Notes: generated from the letters alone by a model not told the origin. DNA of 64,000 nt from an uncultured Lachnospiraceae bacterium (GCA_949949005.1 CATLHM010000016.1:1-64000), one strand, 5' to 3'. Counted from the first letter of the stretch, positions 1 through 9,421 are shown. Program-made: numbers and translations.

Positions 1-109
1 GTCTACTAGGCATGCCCAAATGTGTCTGCGACCGTCAACATTAGCCTATGGGGAAGCCGGACATCCTGCTTTTTTCATTTTTCCCATAGTAAGCCTTGTG
101 TTGCTGGTA

Positions 110-676
110 CTAACTTAATGACATTGCTTCATTCCTCAATACCTTAAGCAGCATGATATGATATTCCTCATCCTGGATAATCCTTGCAAGTACCGCATTC
201 ACACTTTTATCCCCGATCCTCTCCATATGCATTACATACTGATTGATGGCCGCCCTCTCCGCCTCAATATCCGCTGTTATCATCTTTGCGGCGTTTTCCG
301 GCAGGTCAAGATAGTTTGGCGTCCATAGCTGTCCTCTTGTGTTACAGCTTCTTGCCACAAAATCCACCTTCCCTCCCAGAAGGTAAATCAATTCACCTAA
401 TTTCTGCAAATGCATCATCTCTGCCAGGGCAATTCCCAAAAGAGTTTTAGCGACGGAGCATTTTTCACAGGACAGACGGTTTTCATTATTAATATACTGT
501 GTGATAGCGGATAACTCGGATACGGCTCCGCAATAATCCACGCTGAGCAAATTGGCGTAGGCCTGGTTTTTCTCCTCCACGCTGATGGGGGGATAGGGCA
601 AATCCACCATGATGGGTTTGATACCGGCAAAGCTGCAGGTATTGGTCCTAGGACTGGCACAACGTTTTTCTTCCAT
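110..676 (-). CDS. Ferritin-like diiron-carboxylate protein
   Basis: 188 aa. The fold is read from four helices carrying Glu/His ligands: E54 in a SELSAITQY helix, E86-x-x-H89 in AEMMH, E138/E140 in the IEAERAAINQY helix and E170-x-x-H173 in DEEYH. These two ExxH motifs are the pattern of the ferritin/rubrerythrin superfamily. No C-terminal rubredoxin CXXC pair is present, but there is a Cys-rich N-terminus (C6, C14) and a CEKC at 70-73. A likely role is iron or peroxide handling in an anaerobe (inference). The start ATG follows an AGGAG site that lies in the loop of a perfect 12-bp inverted repeat, so expression may be controlled at that hairpin. The gene is a single unit, divergent from glgX. 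The exact subfamily is not recognised. Confidence 0.75.
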   Translation of the reverse strand: MEEKRCASPRTNTCSFAGIKPIMVDLPYPPISVEEKNQAYANLLSVDYCGAVSELSAITQYINNENRLSCEKCSVAKTLLGIALAEMMHLQKLGELIYLLGGKVDFVARSCNTRGQLWTPNYLDLPENAAKMITADIEAERAAINQYVMHMERIGDKSVNAVLARIIQDEEYHIMLLKVLRNEAMSLS

Positions 677-718
677 ATATACTATCTTCTCCTGATAAAT
701 CTTTATAAGATAGTATAT
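677..718 (-). promoter_or_regulatory. Leader hairpin enclosing the Shine-Dalgarno of the ferritin-like gene
   Basis: The 12-base arms at 677-688 (atatactatctt) and 707-718 (aagatagtatat) are perfect reverse complements separated by 18 bases. The SD (AGGAG on the minus strand, 689-693) is in the loop next to the stem, directly before the ATG at 676. It could act as an RNA hairpin on translation or as a dimeric-repressor operator. Confidence 0.5.
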
Positions 719-790
719 TGAAATTTTATGTTACCGTGCCTGGAGAAATTTTTCAAGGGAATTTTTCGGGAAAATTTGCCTTGATTCCTG

Positions 791-819
791 TTGCACTTTC
801 AGGGAATATCGGCTATACT
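791..819 (+). promoter_or_regulatory. Sigma-A promoter of the debranching enzyme gene
   Basis: The -35 TTGCAC (791-796) and -10 TATACT (814-819) are separated by exactly 17 bases. They lie about 50 bases upstream of the TTG start at 868. Confidence 0.6.
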
Positions 820-867
820 GGTAAAACACTTTTCTTTTTGCAGCACCTTTTTGAAAGGAGGTAATGC

Positions 868-3096
868 TTGAAACTTTACACACAAAAATATGTCCCCGAG
901 ATCAATAAATCACTGACTCCCATGGCGGAGATTGAGGGATTTTTGGTAAGGCCAGGGTTATTTGATGTACATGGAGCCATGATGCTACCGGTAGGCGTAA
1001 ATTTTACGGTTCATACCCATTATGGGACTTCCTGTACCCTTCTTCTTTTTCACAGGGATGCCATAGAGCCCTATGCCCAGATTCCTTTTCCTGATGCCTA
1101 TAAAATCGGGGATGTTTACTCCATGATCGTTTTTGGACTGGATATTGAAGAGTTTGAGTATGCTTATCAGATCGACGGCCCCTATGAGCCGGAAAACGGG
1201 CTGCTATTTAACCGCAATGCCGTTCTGCTGGATCCTTATGCCAGATCCGTGGCGGGGCAGAGGCTTTGGGGGGACAGGAAATTGGGAGGCTACCATGCAA
1301 GGGTGGTCCGGGATGTTTTTGACTGGGGAGAAATGCCCCAATCCACCCGTACCATGAGCGATCTTATCATCTATGAACTGCATGTAAGAGGATTTACCTA
1401 TCATCCCTCATCCGGCGTCACACATCGGGGTACCTTTGCCGGACTGATGGAAAAGATCCCCTATTTGAAAGAGCTTGGCATCAATGCTGTGGAGCTGATG
1501 CCCATCTTTGAGTTTGATGAGACCATGAATTCCCGAGAAGTGGATGGCAAAACCCTGTATGACTACTGGGGCTATAATACGGTAGGCTTTTTTGCTCCCA
1601 ATATCAGTTATATTTCCACGGATGAGTACAATCAGGAGGGAACTGAGCTGAAGGAACTGATCAAGGCCTTTCATGATAATGGGATCGAGGTTATACTGGA
1701 CGTGGTATTTAACCATACCGCAGAAGGCAATGAGCTAGGGCCTACCTTTTGCTTCAAAGGATTTGACAATAAGGTTTACTATATGCTGACCCCCGAGGGA
1801 AACTACTATAATTTCAGTGGCTGCGGTAATACCCTGAACTGCAATAATCCTATTGTCCGTCTCCTAATCCTGGAATGCCTGCGCTATTGGGCGGTAAGCT
1901 ATCGGATTGATGGGTTCCGTTTTGATCTGGCCAGTATTCTGGGACGTCATGAGGACGGTTCACCTCTGAACAATCCGCCTCTGTTAGAGCTTTTGGCAAC
2001 AGATCCCGTGCTCCGCAATGTCAAGCTCATCGCAGAGGCCTGGGATGCAGGCGGAATGTATCAGGTGGGAAAATTTCCGGCAAGCAAACGATGGGCGGAA
2101 TGGAATGGCCGTTACCGGGATTCCATCCGAAGCTTTTTGAAAGGAGACTCCTGGCAATCCTGGGATGCCGCCTGGAGCATTTCCGGTTCCGGAGACCTGT
2201 ATGGCGGGTATTATTCCGATAATAACAATAATTATGCCGGGTATAATTCCTGTGTCAACTTTCTTACCTGTCACGACGGGTTTACCTTATATGACTTGTA
2301 CTCGTACAATGAGAAACACAATGAAGAAAACGGATGGAATAATACAGACGGCTCGGATGACAACCGAAGCTGGAACTGCGGGGTTGAAGGAGATACGGAG
2401 GATGAGGAGGTGCTGAATCTGCGCTTCCGCATGATGCGCAATGCCTGCGCCGTGCTCATGTGCAGCCGCGGAACCCCCATGTTCTTTGCCGGGGATGAAT
2501 TCGGTAATTCTCAGTCAGGCAATAACAACGCTTATTGCCAGGACAATGAAATTTCCTGGCTGAACTGGGAACTGCTTGAGAAAAATCGGGATTTCTATGA
2601 ATTCTTTAAGTTCATGATCTATTACCGCCATAGACATCCCGTCATCCGCAAAAAGCTGCCGGATGCCATCTGCGGGAGGGAGCCCTTGCGTACCCATTGC
2701 CCCAACGCAGAGGAAACCGAACTTCCAAGGGACGCCATGACCTTTGCCGTCTGTTTCGCAGGATATGACACAGATACAGGAAAAGATGATCTGGTATATG
2801 TTGCGATCAATTCCTACTGGGAAGATGTCCGAATCACGCTTCCAGCCCTGGGCCACCATTGCGCCTGGTATTTGAGCGTCAATACCTGGGGGACGGGAAC
2901 GGCCGGTATTTTTTCCCGGAAGGGGAAGAGGTTCGGATTGACCGGGAGTTTATCATGCGCCCCCGCTCCGTGGCCGTGTTTACCGGACGGTAAAACCCTT
3001 ATATTTCGACAATGGATACCACCGGACTCCGCCAAACATTCGTTATTGGATGATGGCCTGACATTCTCTGTCAGGCCATCATTTTGTCCAGCGTAG
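868..3096 (+). CDS. glgX: Glycogen debranching enzyme (GlgX/isoamylase type), frameshifted C-terminus
   Basis: A GH13 enzyme that hydrolyses alpha-1,6 branches of glycogen or limit dextrin. It has an N-terminal CBM48-like region and then a GH13 barrel with region I DVVFNHT (D278, N282, H283), region II GFRFDLA (nucleophile D353), region III IAEAWD (acid/base E390) and region IV TCHDG (H469, D470). The start is TTG at 868, placed by the AAAGGAGG just upstream; the nearby ATG at 864 is out of frame. Near 2889 the tract TGGGGGA has one G fewer than is needed for the family C-terminus. Adding one G would restore a normal ending (NTWGDGNGRYFFPEGEE...) with a stop at 2991-2993, about 708 aa. As read, the frame runs on into unrelated residues and through the terminator to 3096. 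The change is either a sequencing error or a real mutation; the catalytic residues are intact. Confidence 0.9.
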   Translation: MKLYTQKYVPEINKSLTPMAEIEGFLVRPGLFDVHGAMMLPVGVNFTVHTHYGTSCTLLLFHRDAIEPYAQIPFPDAYKIGDVYSMIVFGLDIEEFEYAYQIDGPYEPENGLLFNRNAVLLDPYARSVAGQRLWGDRKLGGYHARVVRDVFDWGEMPQSTRTMSDLIIYELHVRGFTYHPSSGVTHRGTFAGLMEKIPYLKELGINAVELMPIFEFDETMNSREVDGKTLYDYWGYNTVGFFAPNISYISTDEYNQEGTELKELIKAFHDNGIEVILDVVFNHTAEGNELGPTFCFKGFDNKVYYMLTPEGNYYNFSGCGNTLNCNNPIVRLLILECLRYWAVSYRIDGFRFDLASILGRHEDGSPLNNPPLLELLATDPVLRNVKLIAEAWDAGGMYQVGKFPASKRWAEWNGRYRDSIRSFLKGDSWQSWDAAWSISGSGDLYGGYYSDNNNNYAGYNSCVNFLTCHDGFTLYDLYSYNEKHNEENGWNNTDGSDDNRSWNCGVEGDTEDEEVLNLRFRMMRNACAVLMCSRGTPMFFAGDEFGNSQSGNNNAYCQDNEISWLNWELLEKNRDFYEFFKFMIYYRHRHPVIRKKLPDAICGREPLRTHCPNAEETELPRDAMTFAVCFAGYDTDTGKDDLVYVAINSYWEDVRITLPALGHHCAWYLSVNTWGTGTAGIFSRKGKRFGLTGSLSCAPAPWPCLPDGKTLIFRQWIPPDSAKHSLLDDGLTFSVRPSFCPA
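3051..3085. terminator. Convergent terminator between glgX and the histidine kinase gene
   Basis: Arms of 13 bases (3051-3063 and 3069-3081) with a 5-base loop, followed by TTTT on the + strand. The right arm overlaps the last codons and stop of the minus-strand kinase gene. The same palindrome could end transcripts from both sides. Confidence 0.8.
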
Positions 3097-6000
3097 CAAA
3101 CAATTTCTCCACATCAATGGGCTTGGCAATGTGGCCATTCATGCCGCACATTAAAGCCTCCCGCTTATCTTCCTCGAAAGCGTTGGCTGTCATAGCCAGA
3201 ATCGGTATGGAGGCAAGCTTTTTGTCTTCAAACTTCCGGATCAGCCTGGTAGCCTCATAGCCATTCATCATCGGCATCTGCACGTCCATCAGCACCAACT
3301 GATAATAGCCTGGTTGGGATTTTTGAAGCATATCCACCGCTATCTGTCCATCCCCGGCCACATCCACACAAAAGCCAGCCTCTTCTAAGAGGGCTACGGC
3401 GATTTCCTGATTCAGCTCGTTGTCCTCTGCCAGCAAAATCCGACCTGTCCAATGCCTTTGCGGTTCTGCCTCTTCTTTTTGCGTTTCTCCCGCCGCACTG
3501 TCCATAACCGTCTGTAAGCAATTCCTTAACTCCGACAAAAAGATAGGTTTGCTGCAAAAAGCGGAAACGCCGGCTTCTTTGGCCTCCTCCTCTATGTCGG
3601 ACCAGTCGTAGGCTGTGAGTACGATCACAGGTACATTTCCGCCCATCTCCTTTTGGATCCGGCGGGTTACCTCCACCCCGTTCATATCAGGCAGAAGCCA
3701 ATCTACAATATATACGGAATAATCGTCTCCCCGCATGGATGCCTGACGGGTGCGCAGAACCGCTTCCTTTCCCGACAGCGTCCACTCCGCCCGCATACCA
3801 AGCTGGCCAAGCATATAGGTGACTCCGTCACAGGAATTAAAGTCGTCGTCTACCACCAGGGCTCTGCAATTTTTCAGTTCCGGTATCTCCCGGATTACCT
3901 GGGCCTCGGAGCTCAGACGGAAGGTAAAAAATACCGTAAATTCCGTCCCCACACCCTTCTCACTTTTTACGCTGATATTACCGTGCATCATATCCACGAT
4001 ATTTTTGGTGATCGACATCCCAAGCCCGGTTCCTGGAATACCGCTGAGGGTGGTGCTCTTTTCTCTCTCAAAAGGCTCAAAAATGCGGGCTACAAACTCC
4101 GGGCTCATGCCGATACCTGTATCTTTAATCGTAAATTCGTAGTTGGCATAGCCTGCGGGAGCTCCGGCTTTCTCGGTGATCAGCATGCTCACGCTCCCTC
4201 CTGCTCCCGTATACTTCACAGCATTACTCAGGAGATTTAACAAGACCTGATTCAGACGCAGCTTATCACAATAAATCTCTTCATCCATCACATCTATCGC
4301 GTCAATATACAGCTCAAGCTGCTTGGCATGGACATCTGCCTGCAAAATGCTTCTCAGGCCATGGAGAATATCCGGCAGGCTGCAGGGCGTCTCTTCCAGA
4401 CGGATCTTTCCGCTTTCGATGCGGCTCATATCCAGTATATCATTGATCAGGCTCAGCAGATGATTTCCCGAGGTCATGATCTTTTTCAGGTATTCCTCTA
4501 CCTGCTCCTTGCGGTCGATATGGGTGAGGGCCAGGGAGGTAAAGCCTACGATAGCGTTCATTGGTGTGCGGATATCATGGGACATGTTGGAAAGGAAGAC
4601 GCTTTTGGCCTTGTTGGCCCGTTTCGCCTGCATAAGGGCATCCTCCAAAAGATCCTTCTTTTCCATTTCATTTCGTATCTCATCATCCACGCTGCGGAAT
4701 CCCATCACGATTCCGCGATCCGTGTTCCATTCTCCGGTACGCACCGCCTTTAACTGGTAGTAGGCAACCTCCTCTCCCCTGGTAACGCGATAATTGACAT
4801 AGTAGAGCTCTTTTACCGAAAGTTCGCTTTTAAGCCCCTCTAAGGAGGACAATTGCCGGAGGATTTCTTTATCTTCCGCATATACAAAATTCTCTATGTA
4901 CTGCCCCATGCTCTCTTCAAAGGAAACCCCTTCCCTGAAAAGAGACTCAAAGGTATGTCCCTCTGCCCCGTTGCTTTGAAGTGGCATCCCGGTTCCCGTA
5001 TTCAGGTCAAAAAAGCAGACAAACTCATAATCCACGCTGAGGGCCTGGATCAGTTCCTTTTGCCGTCTCTCCTGCTGTCTTTCCTGCTGTTTCTGAACCG
5101 TCCAGTCCAGCAGGAAACGCTGGTAAATCAGCTCCCCGTCTTTTTCCAGGAGCTTCACATTACCTATCACATGTACCAGTTTTCCGTCTTTGTGGCGGAC
5201 GCGGTACTCCACGCTGACACTCTCCCCTATGTTCTTTAACTGTTTGATACTGTTTTCCAGCTTTTGGCGGTCTTCCTCAAAAACAGAGGAAGCTACCAGG
5301 AAGAATCCGCCTTTTAGCAGCTCTTCTATGGAATCATAGCCCAGGATACGAAGCGCCGCCTGGTTTACGCTGATGATGCGTTTCCCATCCATGGTGTGAT
5401 GCATAACGCCACAGTCCAAATTGGTAAAAATCGTTTCCAGGGTCTGATTCTTTTGTATAATTTCCTGCTCATAAGCACGTTCCCGGGTCACATCAATAGC
5501 TACCCCCACAGTTCCCATCACGCTGCCGTCGATATCGTAGAGGGGAGACTTGTAGGTGGTGAGCAACCGGTTCCCATCTCCTGTCATGATCTGTTCCTCG
5601 GAAACAACGGTCTGTCTTCTGCGCATAACCTCATTTTCCGACTCGATGCAGGCCGGGTCATCCTCTTCCACGTCCCAGATATAGGCGTGGCGCTGCCCTT
5701 CTACCTGAGCCTTGGTCTTACCTACGGTTTCACAGAAGCTATCGTTTACCTTTTCGTGAACGCCCGACTTGTCTTTATACCAGATCAGATTCGGAATATT
5801 GTTGATAGTGGCGTCAAAAAAATGGCTGGTCTGCCAAAAATCCTTGCTCATTTTGAAGGATTGCTGCCATCTGAGAAAACGGAAACTTATTTCTTCCTCA
5901 TCCATGGGCAAAAACCAGATATCTTTGAGCTGATCCGGGCAGTCCTTTAAGGTGGGAAGATGGTTTGGCTCAGAGAGCAGAATCAGTTCTTTGGAGGTAT

Positions 6001-6214
6001 CTGAGACAGAGGACAAAATCAAAGCGACCTCCGCCTTATCCAGATCCTGTAAGTTTGCCAGAATCACGTCTGCCCTGGATGCTAAATTTTCCACGGGCCT
6101 TTCACTTTCAATAAATTCATGTGTGAAATTTTCAAGAGGCAGGGCCTCTTTTATGACTTCAAAGACTCTGTTATGATGTCCAGTCAAATAGAAACGGATA
6201 TGACAATGATACAT
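3071..6214 (-). CDS. Hybrid sensor histidine kinase with two receiver domains
   Basis: 1047 aa, no clear membrane segment. The N-terminal ~120 residues look receiver-like but degenerate. Two to three PAS-type modules follow (about 128-260, 260-380, 385-510). The HisKA H-box SHDIRTPMN carries phospho-acceptor H546. Next come a HATPase domain with N-box (NQVLLNLLSNAVKY) and G-boxes (DTGIGM, GTGLGMSI), REC1 with ALVVDDD and D838 (YIVDWLLP), and REC2 with LLAEDNELN and D977 (LMDVQMPMMNG). Start ATG at 6214 after AGGAGAAAACAGGC. No separate DNA-binding response regulator is adjacent, so output probably goes through an unlinked partner or phosphotransfer protein (inference). It is divergent from melA; a link to sugar sensing is only positional. 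Confidence 0.9.
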   Translation of the reverse strand: MYHCHIRFYLTGHHNRVFEVIKEALPLENFTHEFIESERPVENLASRADVILANLQDLDKAEVALILSSVSDTSKELILLSEPNHLPTLKDCPDQLKDIWFLPMDEEEISFRFLRWQQSFKMSKDFWQTSHFFDATINNIPNLIWYKDKSGVHEKVNDSFCETVGKTKAQVEGQRHAYIWDVEEDDPACIESENEVMRRRQTVVSEEQIMTGDGNRLLTTYKSPLYDIDGSVMGTVGVAIDVTRERAYEQEIIQKNQTLETIFTNLDCGVMHHTMDGKRIISVNQAALRILGYDSIEELLKGGFFLVASSVFEEDRQKLENSIKQLKNIGESVSVEYRVRHKDGKLVHVIGNVKLLEKDGELIYQRFLLDWTVQKQQERQQERRQKELIQALSVDYEFVCFFDLNTGTGMPLQSNGAEGHTFESLFREGVSFEESMGQYIENFVYAEDKEILRQLSSLEGLKSELSVKELYYVNYRVTRGEEVAYYQLKAVRTGEWNTDRGIVMGFRSVDDEIRNEMEKKDLLEDALMQAKRANKAKSVFLSNMSHDIRTPMNAIVGFTSLALTHIDRKEQVEEYLKKIMTSGNHLLSLINDILDMSRIESGKIRLEETPCSLPDILHGLRSILQADVHAKQLELYIDAIDVMDEEIYCDKLRLNQVLLNLLSNAVKYTGAGGSVSMLITEKAGAPAGYANYEFTIKDTGIGMSPEFVARIFEPFEREKSTTLSGIPGTGLGMSITKNIVDMMHGNISVKSEKGVGTEFTVFFTFRLSSEAQVIREIPELKNCRALVVDDDFNSCDGVTYMLGQLGMRAEWTLSGKEAVLRTRQASMRGDDYSVYIVDWLLPDMNGVEVTRRIQKEMGGNVPVIVLTAYDWSDIEEEAKEAGVSAFCSKPIFLSELRNCLQTVMDSAAGETQKEEAEPQRHWTGRILLAEDNELNQEIAVALLEEAGFCVDVAGDGQIAVDMLQKSQPGYYQLVLMDVQMPMMNGYEATRLIRKFEDKKLASIPILAMTANAFEEDKREALMCGMNGHIAKPIDVEKLFATLDKMMA

Positions 6215-6479
6215 GCCTGTTTTCTCCTGTATTTTATGTTCATGAAATGAAATCTCTCAGCAATAATATCATTTTATCAAGCGGTTTTGGTTATGTCAAT
6301 ATGAGAACTTGGGGAGATATTTCCCTGCCTGCACCATAACCGGAAGGAAAAACAGTTCCAGTTTTCGTGCAACATGATGACAATTTTTCCGCAACAAAAT
6401 TTCTATCATAATCCTTCTTTATCTTCTATACTTAATTTAACTTTATACCTTCAACTACTCAGAAAAGGAGCACAAAGCT

Positions 6480-7799
6480 ATGTTAAAAATCACATTTATG
6501 GGGGCCGGAAGCACGGTATTTGCGAGAAATGTCCTGGGGGACTGCATGTGTACTCCCGCCCTGCGGGAGGCTGAGATTGCGCTGTATGATATTGACGAAA
6601 TACGCCTGGAGGAATCCAATATCATACTCTCCGCCATCAACAAAAACGTGAACGAGGGACGTGCTAAAATCAGTACCTATCTGGGCGTGGAAAAACGCAA
6701 AGCGGCCCTTGCCGGCGCAACCTTTGTGGTAAACGCCATTCAGGTGGGAGGATACGACCCCTGCACCATCACCGATTTTGAAATTCCCAAGAAATACGGT
6801 CTGAAACAGACCATCGCCGACACCCTTGGAATCGGGGGCATCATGCGTGCCCTGCGCACCATTCCTGTTCTGGAGGACTTTGCCAGAGATATGGAGGAGG
6901 TCTGCCCCGGGGCTTATTTCCTCAACTACACCAATCCCATGGCCATGCTCACCGGCTATATGCAGCGCTTTACAAAGGTAAAAACCGTTGGGCTGTGCCA
7001 CAGTGTACAGGTTTGCTCCGAGTCGCTGCTCAAAGGCCTTGGCATGGAGGACAGGCTGGAAGGCCGCACGGAGCTGATTGCAGGGATCAACCATATGGCC
7101 TGGCTGCTGAAGCTCCACGATAAGGACGGCAACGACCTGTATCCCGAAATCCGCCGTCTGGCTGAGGAAAAGAACAAAAACGAAAAGCACAGTGACATGG
7201 TGCGCTATGAGTATATCCGGCACCTTGGGTATTACTGCACAGAATCCAGCGAGCACAATTCGGAGTACAATCCTTTCTTTATCAAGAGCAAGTACCCTGA
7301 GATGATCGAGGACTATCAGATTCCTCTGGATGAATACCCCCGCCGTTGCGTGAAGCAGATCGAGGGCTGGGAGAAGGAAAAGGAATCTATCCTGGATAAC
7401 GGCGCCATCACCCATGAGCGTTCCCGTGAGTATGCCTCCTACATCATGGAAGCTATCGTCACCAACCGGCCCTACAAGATCGGAGGCAATGTGTTAAACC
7501 AGGGACTGATCGACAATCTTCCCTCCGACGCCTGTGTGGAGGTCCCCTGTCTGGTGGACGGGAGCGGTATCACCCCCTGCCATGTGGGTTCTCTCCCCAC
7601 CCAGCTTGCCGCTATGAACATGAGCAATATCTCCGTTCAGCTTCTCACCATTGAGGCAGCCAGGGACAGAGACCGCAAAAAGATTTACCAGGCTACCATG
7701 ATGGATCCCCACACCGCCGCGGAGCTGAATATCCCTGATATTATTTCTATGTGTGATGAACTGATTGCCGCACATGGGGAGTATATGAAGGAGTATTAA
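6480..7799 (+). CDS. melA: Alpha-galactosidase, glycoside hydrolase family 4
   Basis: 439 aa, full length for GH4. GH4 enzymes use NAD+ and Mn2+ with a redox-elimination mechanism, here probably cleaving melibiose/raffinose-type alpha-galactosides in the cytoplasm. The Rossmann start ITFMGAGSTVF binds NAD. The metal site is GLCHS with C173 and H174, and NYTNPMAML and GINHMAW are also family motifs. The start ATG follows AAAAGGAGCACAAAGCT. The gene stands alone, with a strong terminator after it and no transporter in the window. Substrate choice (alpha-galactoside rather than alpha-glucoside) is inferred from overall resemblance to MelA. Confidence 0.85.
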   Translation: MLKITFMGAGSTVFARNVLGDCMCTPALREAEIALYDIDEIRLEESNIILSAINKNVNEGRAKISTYLGVEKRKAALAGATFVVNAIQVGGYDPCTITDFEIPKKYGLKQTIADTLGIGGIMRALRTIPVLEDFARDMEEVCPGAYFLNYTNPMAMLTGYMQRFTKVKTVGLCHSVQVCSESLLKGLGMEDRLEGRTELIAGINHMAWLLKLHDKDGNDLYPEIRRLAEEKNKNEKHSDMVRYEYIRHLGYYCTESSEHNSEYNPFFIKSKYPEMIEDYQIPLDEYPRRCVKQIEGWEKEKESILDNGAITHERSREYASYIMEAIVTNRPYKIGGNVLNQGLIDNLPSDACVEVPCLVDGSGITPCHVGSLPTQLAAMNMSNISVQLLTIEAARDRDRKKIYQATMMDPHTAAELNIPDIISMCDELIAAHGEYMKEY

Positions 7800-7816
7800 T
7801 TGGAGGAAATGAGTGG

Positions 7817-7852
7817 ACAAGGCATCTTTTAAAAGGGATGCCTTGTTGATTT
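7817..7852 (+). terminator. Rho-independent terminator after melA
   Basis: ACAAGGCATC (7817-7826) pairs with GATGCCTTGT (7837-7846) across a 10-base loop and is followed by TGATTTT. Confidence 0.75.
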
Positions 7853-7918
7853 TATCATTTACTCTACCAAAACACAGGTTTTCATATTCTTTAGACCTGT
7901 TCATAGCATCCGCCTAAA

Positions 7919-8815
7919 TTACTTCCAATCACAAACGGAAGCAGACCATTGATTAGTATACTCTTCGTTTTGCATCGCTGCCGTAAACGGCTCTGCAAGA
8001 AATTTATTTATCGTCTTCAATACTGTGCTAAAATCATCAGTTTTCGTATCAATCTTGCGGATAAAAGCTTTCCATTTCTTCTGCATATCCGAATTATTTG
8101 CAAAACCCGACACTTGCTCAAACTGTTCAACCGTAAAGTCGTGTCCACGGTTATGAAATGTCTTTTGAAGTGCTTCGGTTAAAATCTTGCCGTCAAAATC
8201 AAATTTATTTGCAAGATAATGAATATCGTAATAATCTTTCATTCTGCTGGAAAATTCCATTAGGCTGAGGATTGCGTCGATTTTCTCGGCAATCGTCGTT
8301 TCAAGAGAATATGTATTTATCGTTGGCGCAGTAAAATCATCAAGCTGTGTCGAAATATTTCGTTTTACTTGCTTCGGAACAATAACATCACCCACACCGA
8401 AATCAATGTTAAATGGTGTTTTTGTATTTTTGATTCGCGCAACAAGAGAAGCACCAATACCAGCATATTTCTTTGCTACGGCAATAGGTGCAACATCTTT
8501 GACTTTGAATTCTATAAAATCGTTTCCCGTAGGGGTACTAATAATCTCCTCCAACACAGACTTCAACTGTTCTGGGGTATTCGGAACTCTCCTAAGAAGA
8601 AAATCAACATCAACTGTTACACGGCTGTCAAAGTCAGTGATAGAATATATAAATAACCCGCCTTTAAGAACGAGGTTTTCAGCATACTTTGATTTTTCCA
8701 ACCGACGTAAAAATTCTTCTTGACAAAACAGTTGCAGGCAAAGCTGAAAACTCCTGCCGTTTTCTTTCGCCTTGTTTTTTAATCGTGCAAGTACTGATGC
8801 ACCCATGTCAGCCAT
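7919..8815 (-). CDS. abiEii: AbiEii-type nucleotidyltransferase toxin
   Basis: 298 aa. It belongs to the AbiEii/AbiGii nucleotidyltransferase family, the toxin of type IV AbiE abortive-infection systems. Signature parts are VLKGGLFIY (KGG motif, about residues 50-58), TVDVDFLLRR (Asp pair of the NTase active site), TIAEKIDAI and RMKDYYDIHYL. The start overlaps the antitoxin gene by 8 bases (ATGGCTGA), so the two are translationally coupled. The region is visibly more AT-rich than melA or degV, consistent with horizontal acquisition. Known AbiE toxins are bacteriostatic and some relatives modify tRNA; the target here is unknown. Confidence 0.88.
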   Translation of the reverse strand: MADMGASVLARLKNKAKENGRSFQLCLQLFCQEEFLRRLEKSKYAENLVLKGGLFIYSITDFDSRVTVDVDFLLRRVPNTPEQLKSVLEEIISTPTGNDFIEFKVKDVAPIAVAKKYAGIGASLVARIKNTKTPFNIDFGVGDVIVPKQVKRNISTQLDDFTAPTINTYSLETTIAEKIDAILSLMEFSSRMKDYYDIHYLANKFDFDGKILTEALQKTFHNRGHDFTVEQFEQVSGFANNSDMQKKWKAFIRKIDTKTDDFSTVLKTINKFLAEPFTAAMQNEEYTNQWSASVCDWK

Positions 8816-9413
8816 TTAACATTACCTCCATCAAATCATTTACTCTTTTAAACAAACCCATTTCTTTTGCATATTTCGAAAGGTTACTCAGATTTTTTTG
8901 TTCATCTACAACATAGGCATTAATTGCTTTATTAAAAAGCTCATTATCCAGTTTAGTTCGATATTTAAAGCAATCACAAATAGTTCGTTCCCGATCATAT
9001 ATCGAAAGTATTGTCTCGCCGAAATCTGCTGATGTTTTACCCAATTCATAATAATGGTTTGGAATATAATAAACCTTTATTGCCATGTCATCTATTTTTA
9101 TTTTTGCTCTTGATATAGTTCTGGGAACCGCAAGTGTCCAAATTCTTGGAGTAAAGTCACTGTACCCATAATAAAATAGAGCCGACTCTACACATACAAT
9201 TCCCTCCGGTAACAAGGCATCCAATATTTGTTCATCTGTTATGTCAAAATTATTTGCCAATTTATAAAAGCCGTGACGGATGCGTTCCAGATGTCCATTA
9301 TTATTCAAATTACATACATCATATTTCGCAAGACCAGCCTCTATAAAGTCCGCTGTTTTCGCAATACCTCCTGTTGAGTTGAGCACTTTTTGTGCAATTT
9401 CCAGTTTTGTCAT
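8808..9413 (-). CDS. abiEi: AbiEi-type antitoxin / transcriptional autorepressor
   Basis: 201 aa from the ATG at 9413, which has the SD GGTGGAGAA. An upstream in-frame extension to 9608 is open but runs through the promoter and the repeats, so it is unlikely to be coding. The N-terminus (MTKLEIAQKV...) is a winged-helix-like domain, and the remainder (ESALFYYGYSD, WTLAVPR, TICDCFKYR) fits the AbiEi antitoxin family. Family members bind repeats in their own promoter. Two exact 22-base direct repeats bracket the promoter found here. The gene lies upstream of and overlaps abiEii. Confidence 0.85.
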   Translation of the reverse strand: MTKLEIAQKVLNSTGGIAKTADFIEAGLAKYDVCNLNNNGHLERIRHGFYKLANNFDITDEQILDALLPEGIVCVESALFYYGYSDFTPRIWTLAVPRTISRAKIKIDDMAIKVYYIPNHYYELGKTSADFGETILSIYDRERTICDCFKYRTKLDNELFNKAINAYVVDEQKNLSNLSKYAKEMGLFKRVNDLMEVMLNG

Positions 9414-9421
9414 TTCTCCAC

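Noticed and set aside
6483-7415. A 310-codon frame on the - strand
   Set aside because: Antisense to melA, whose GH4 motifs and SD are clear; composition is that of a mirror frame.
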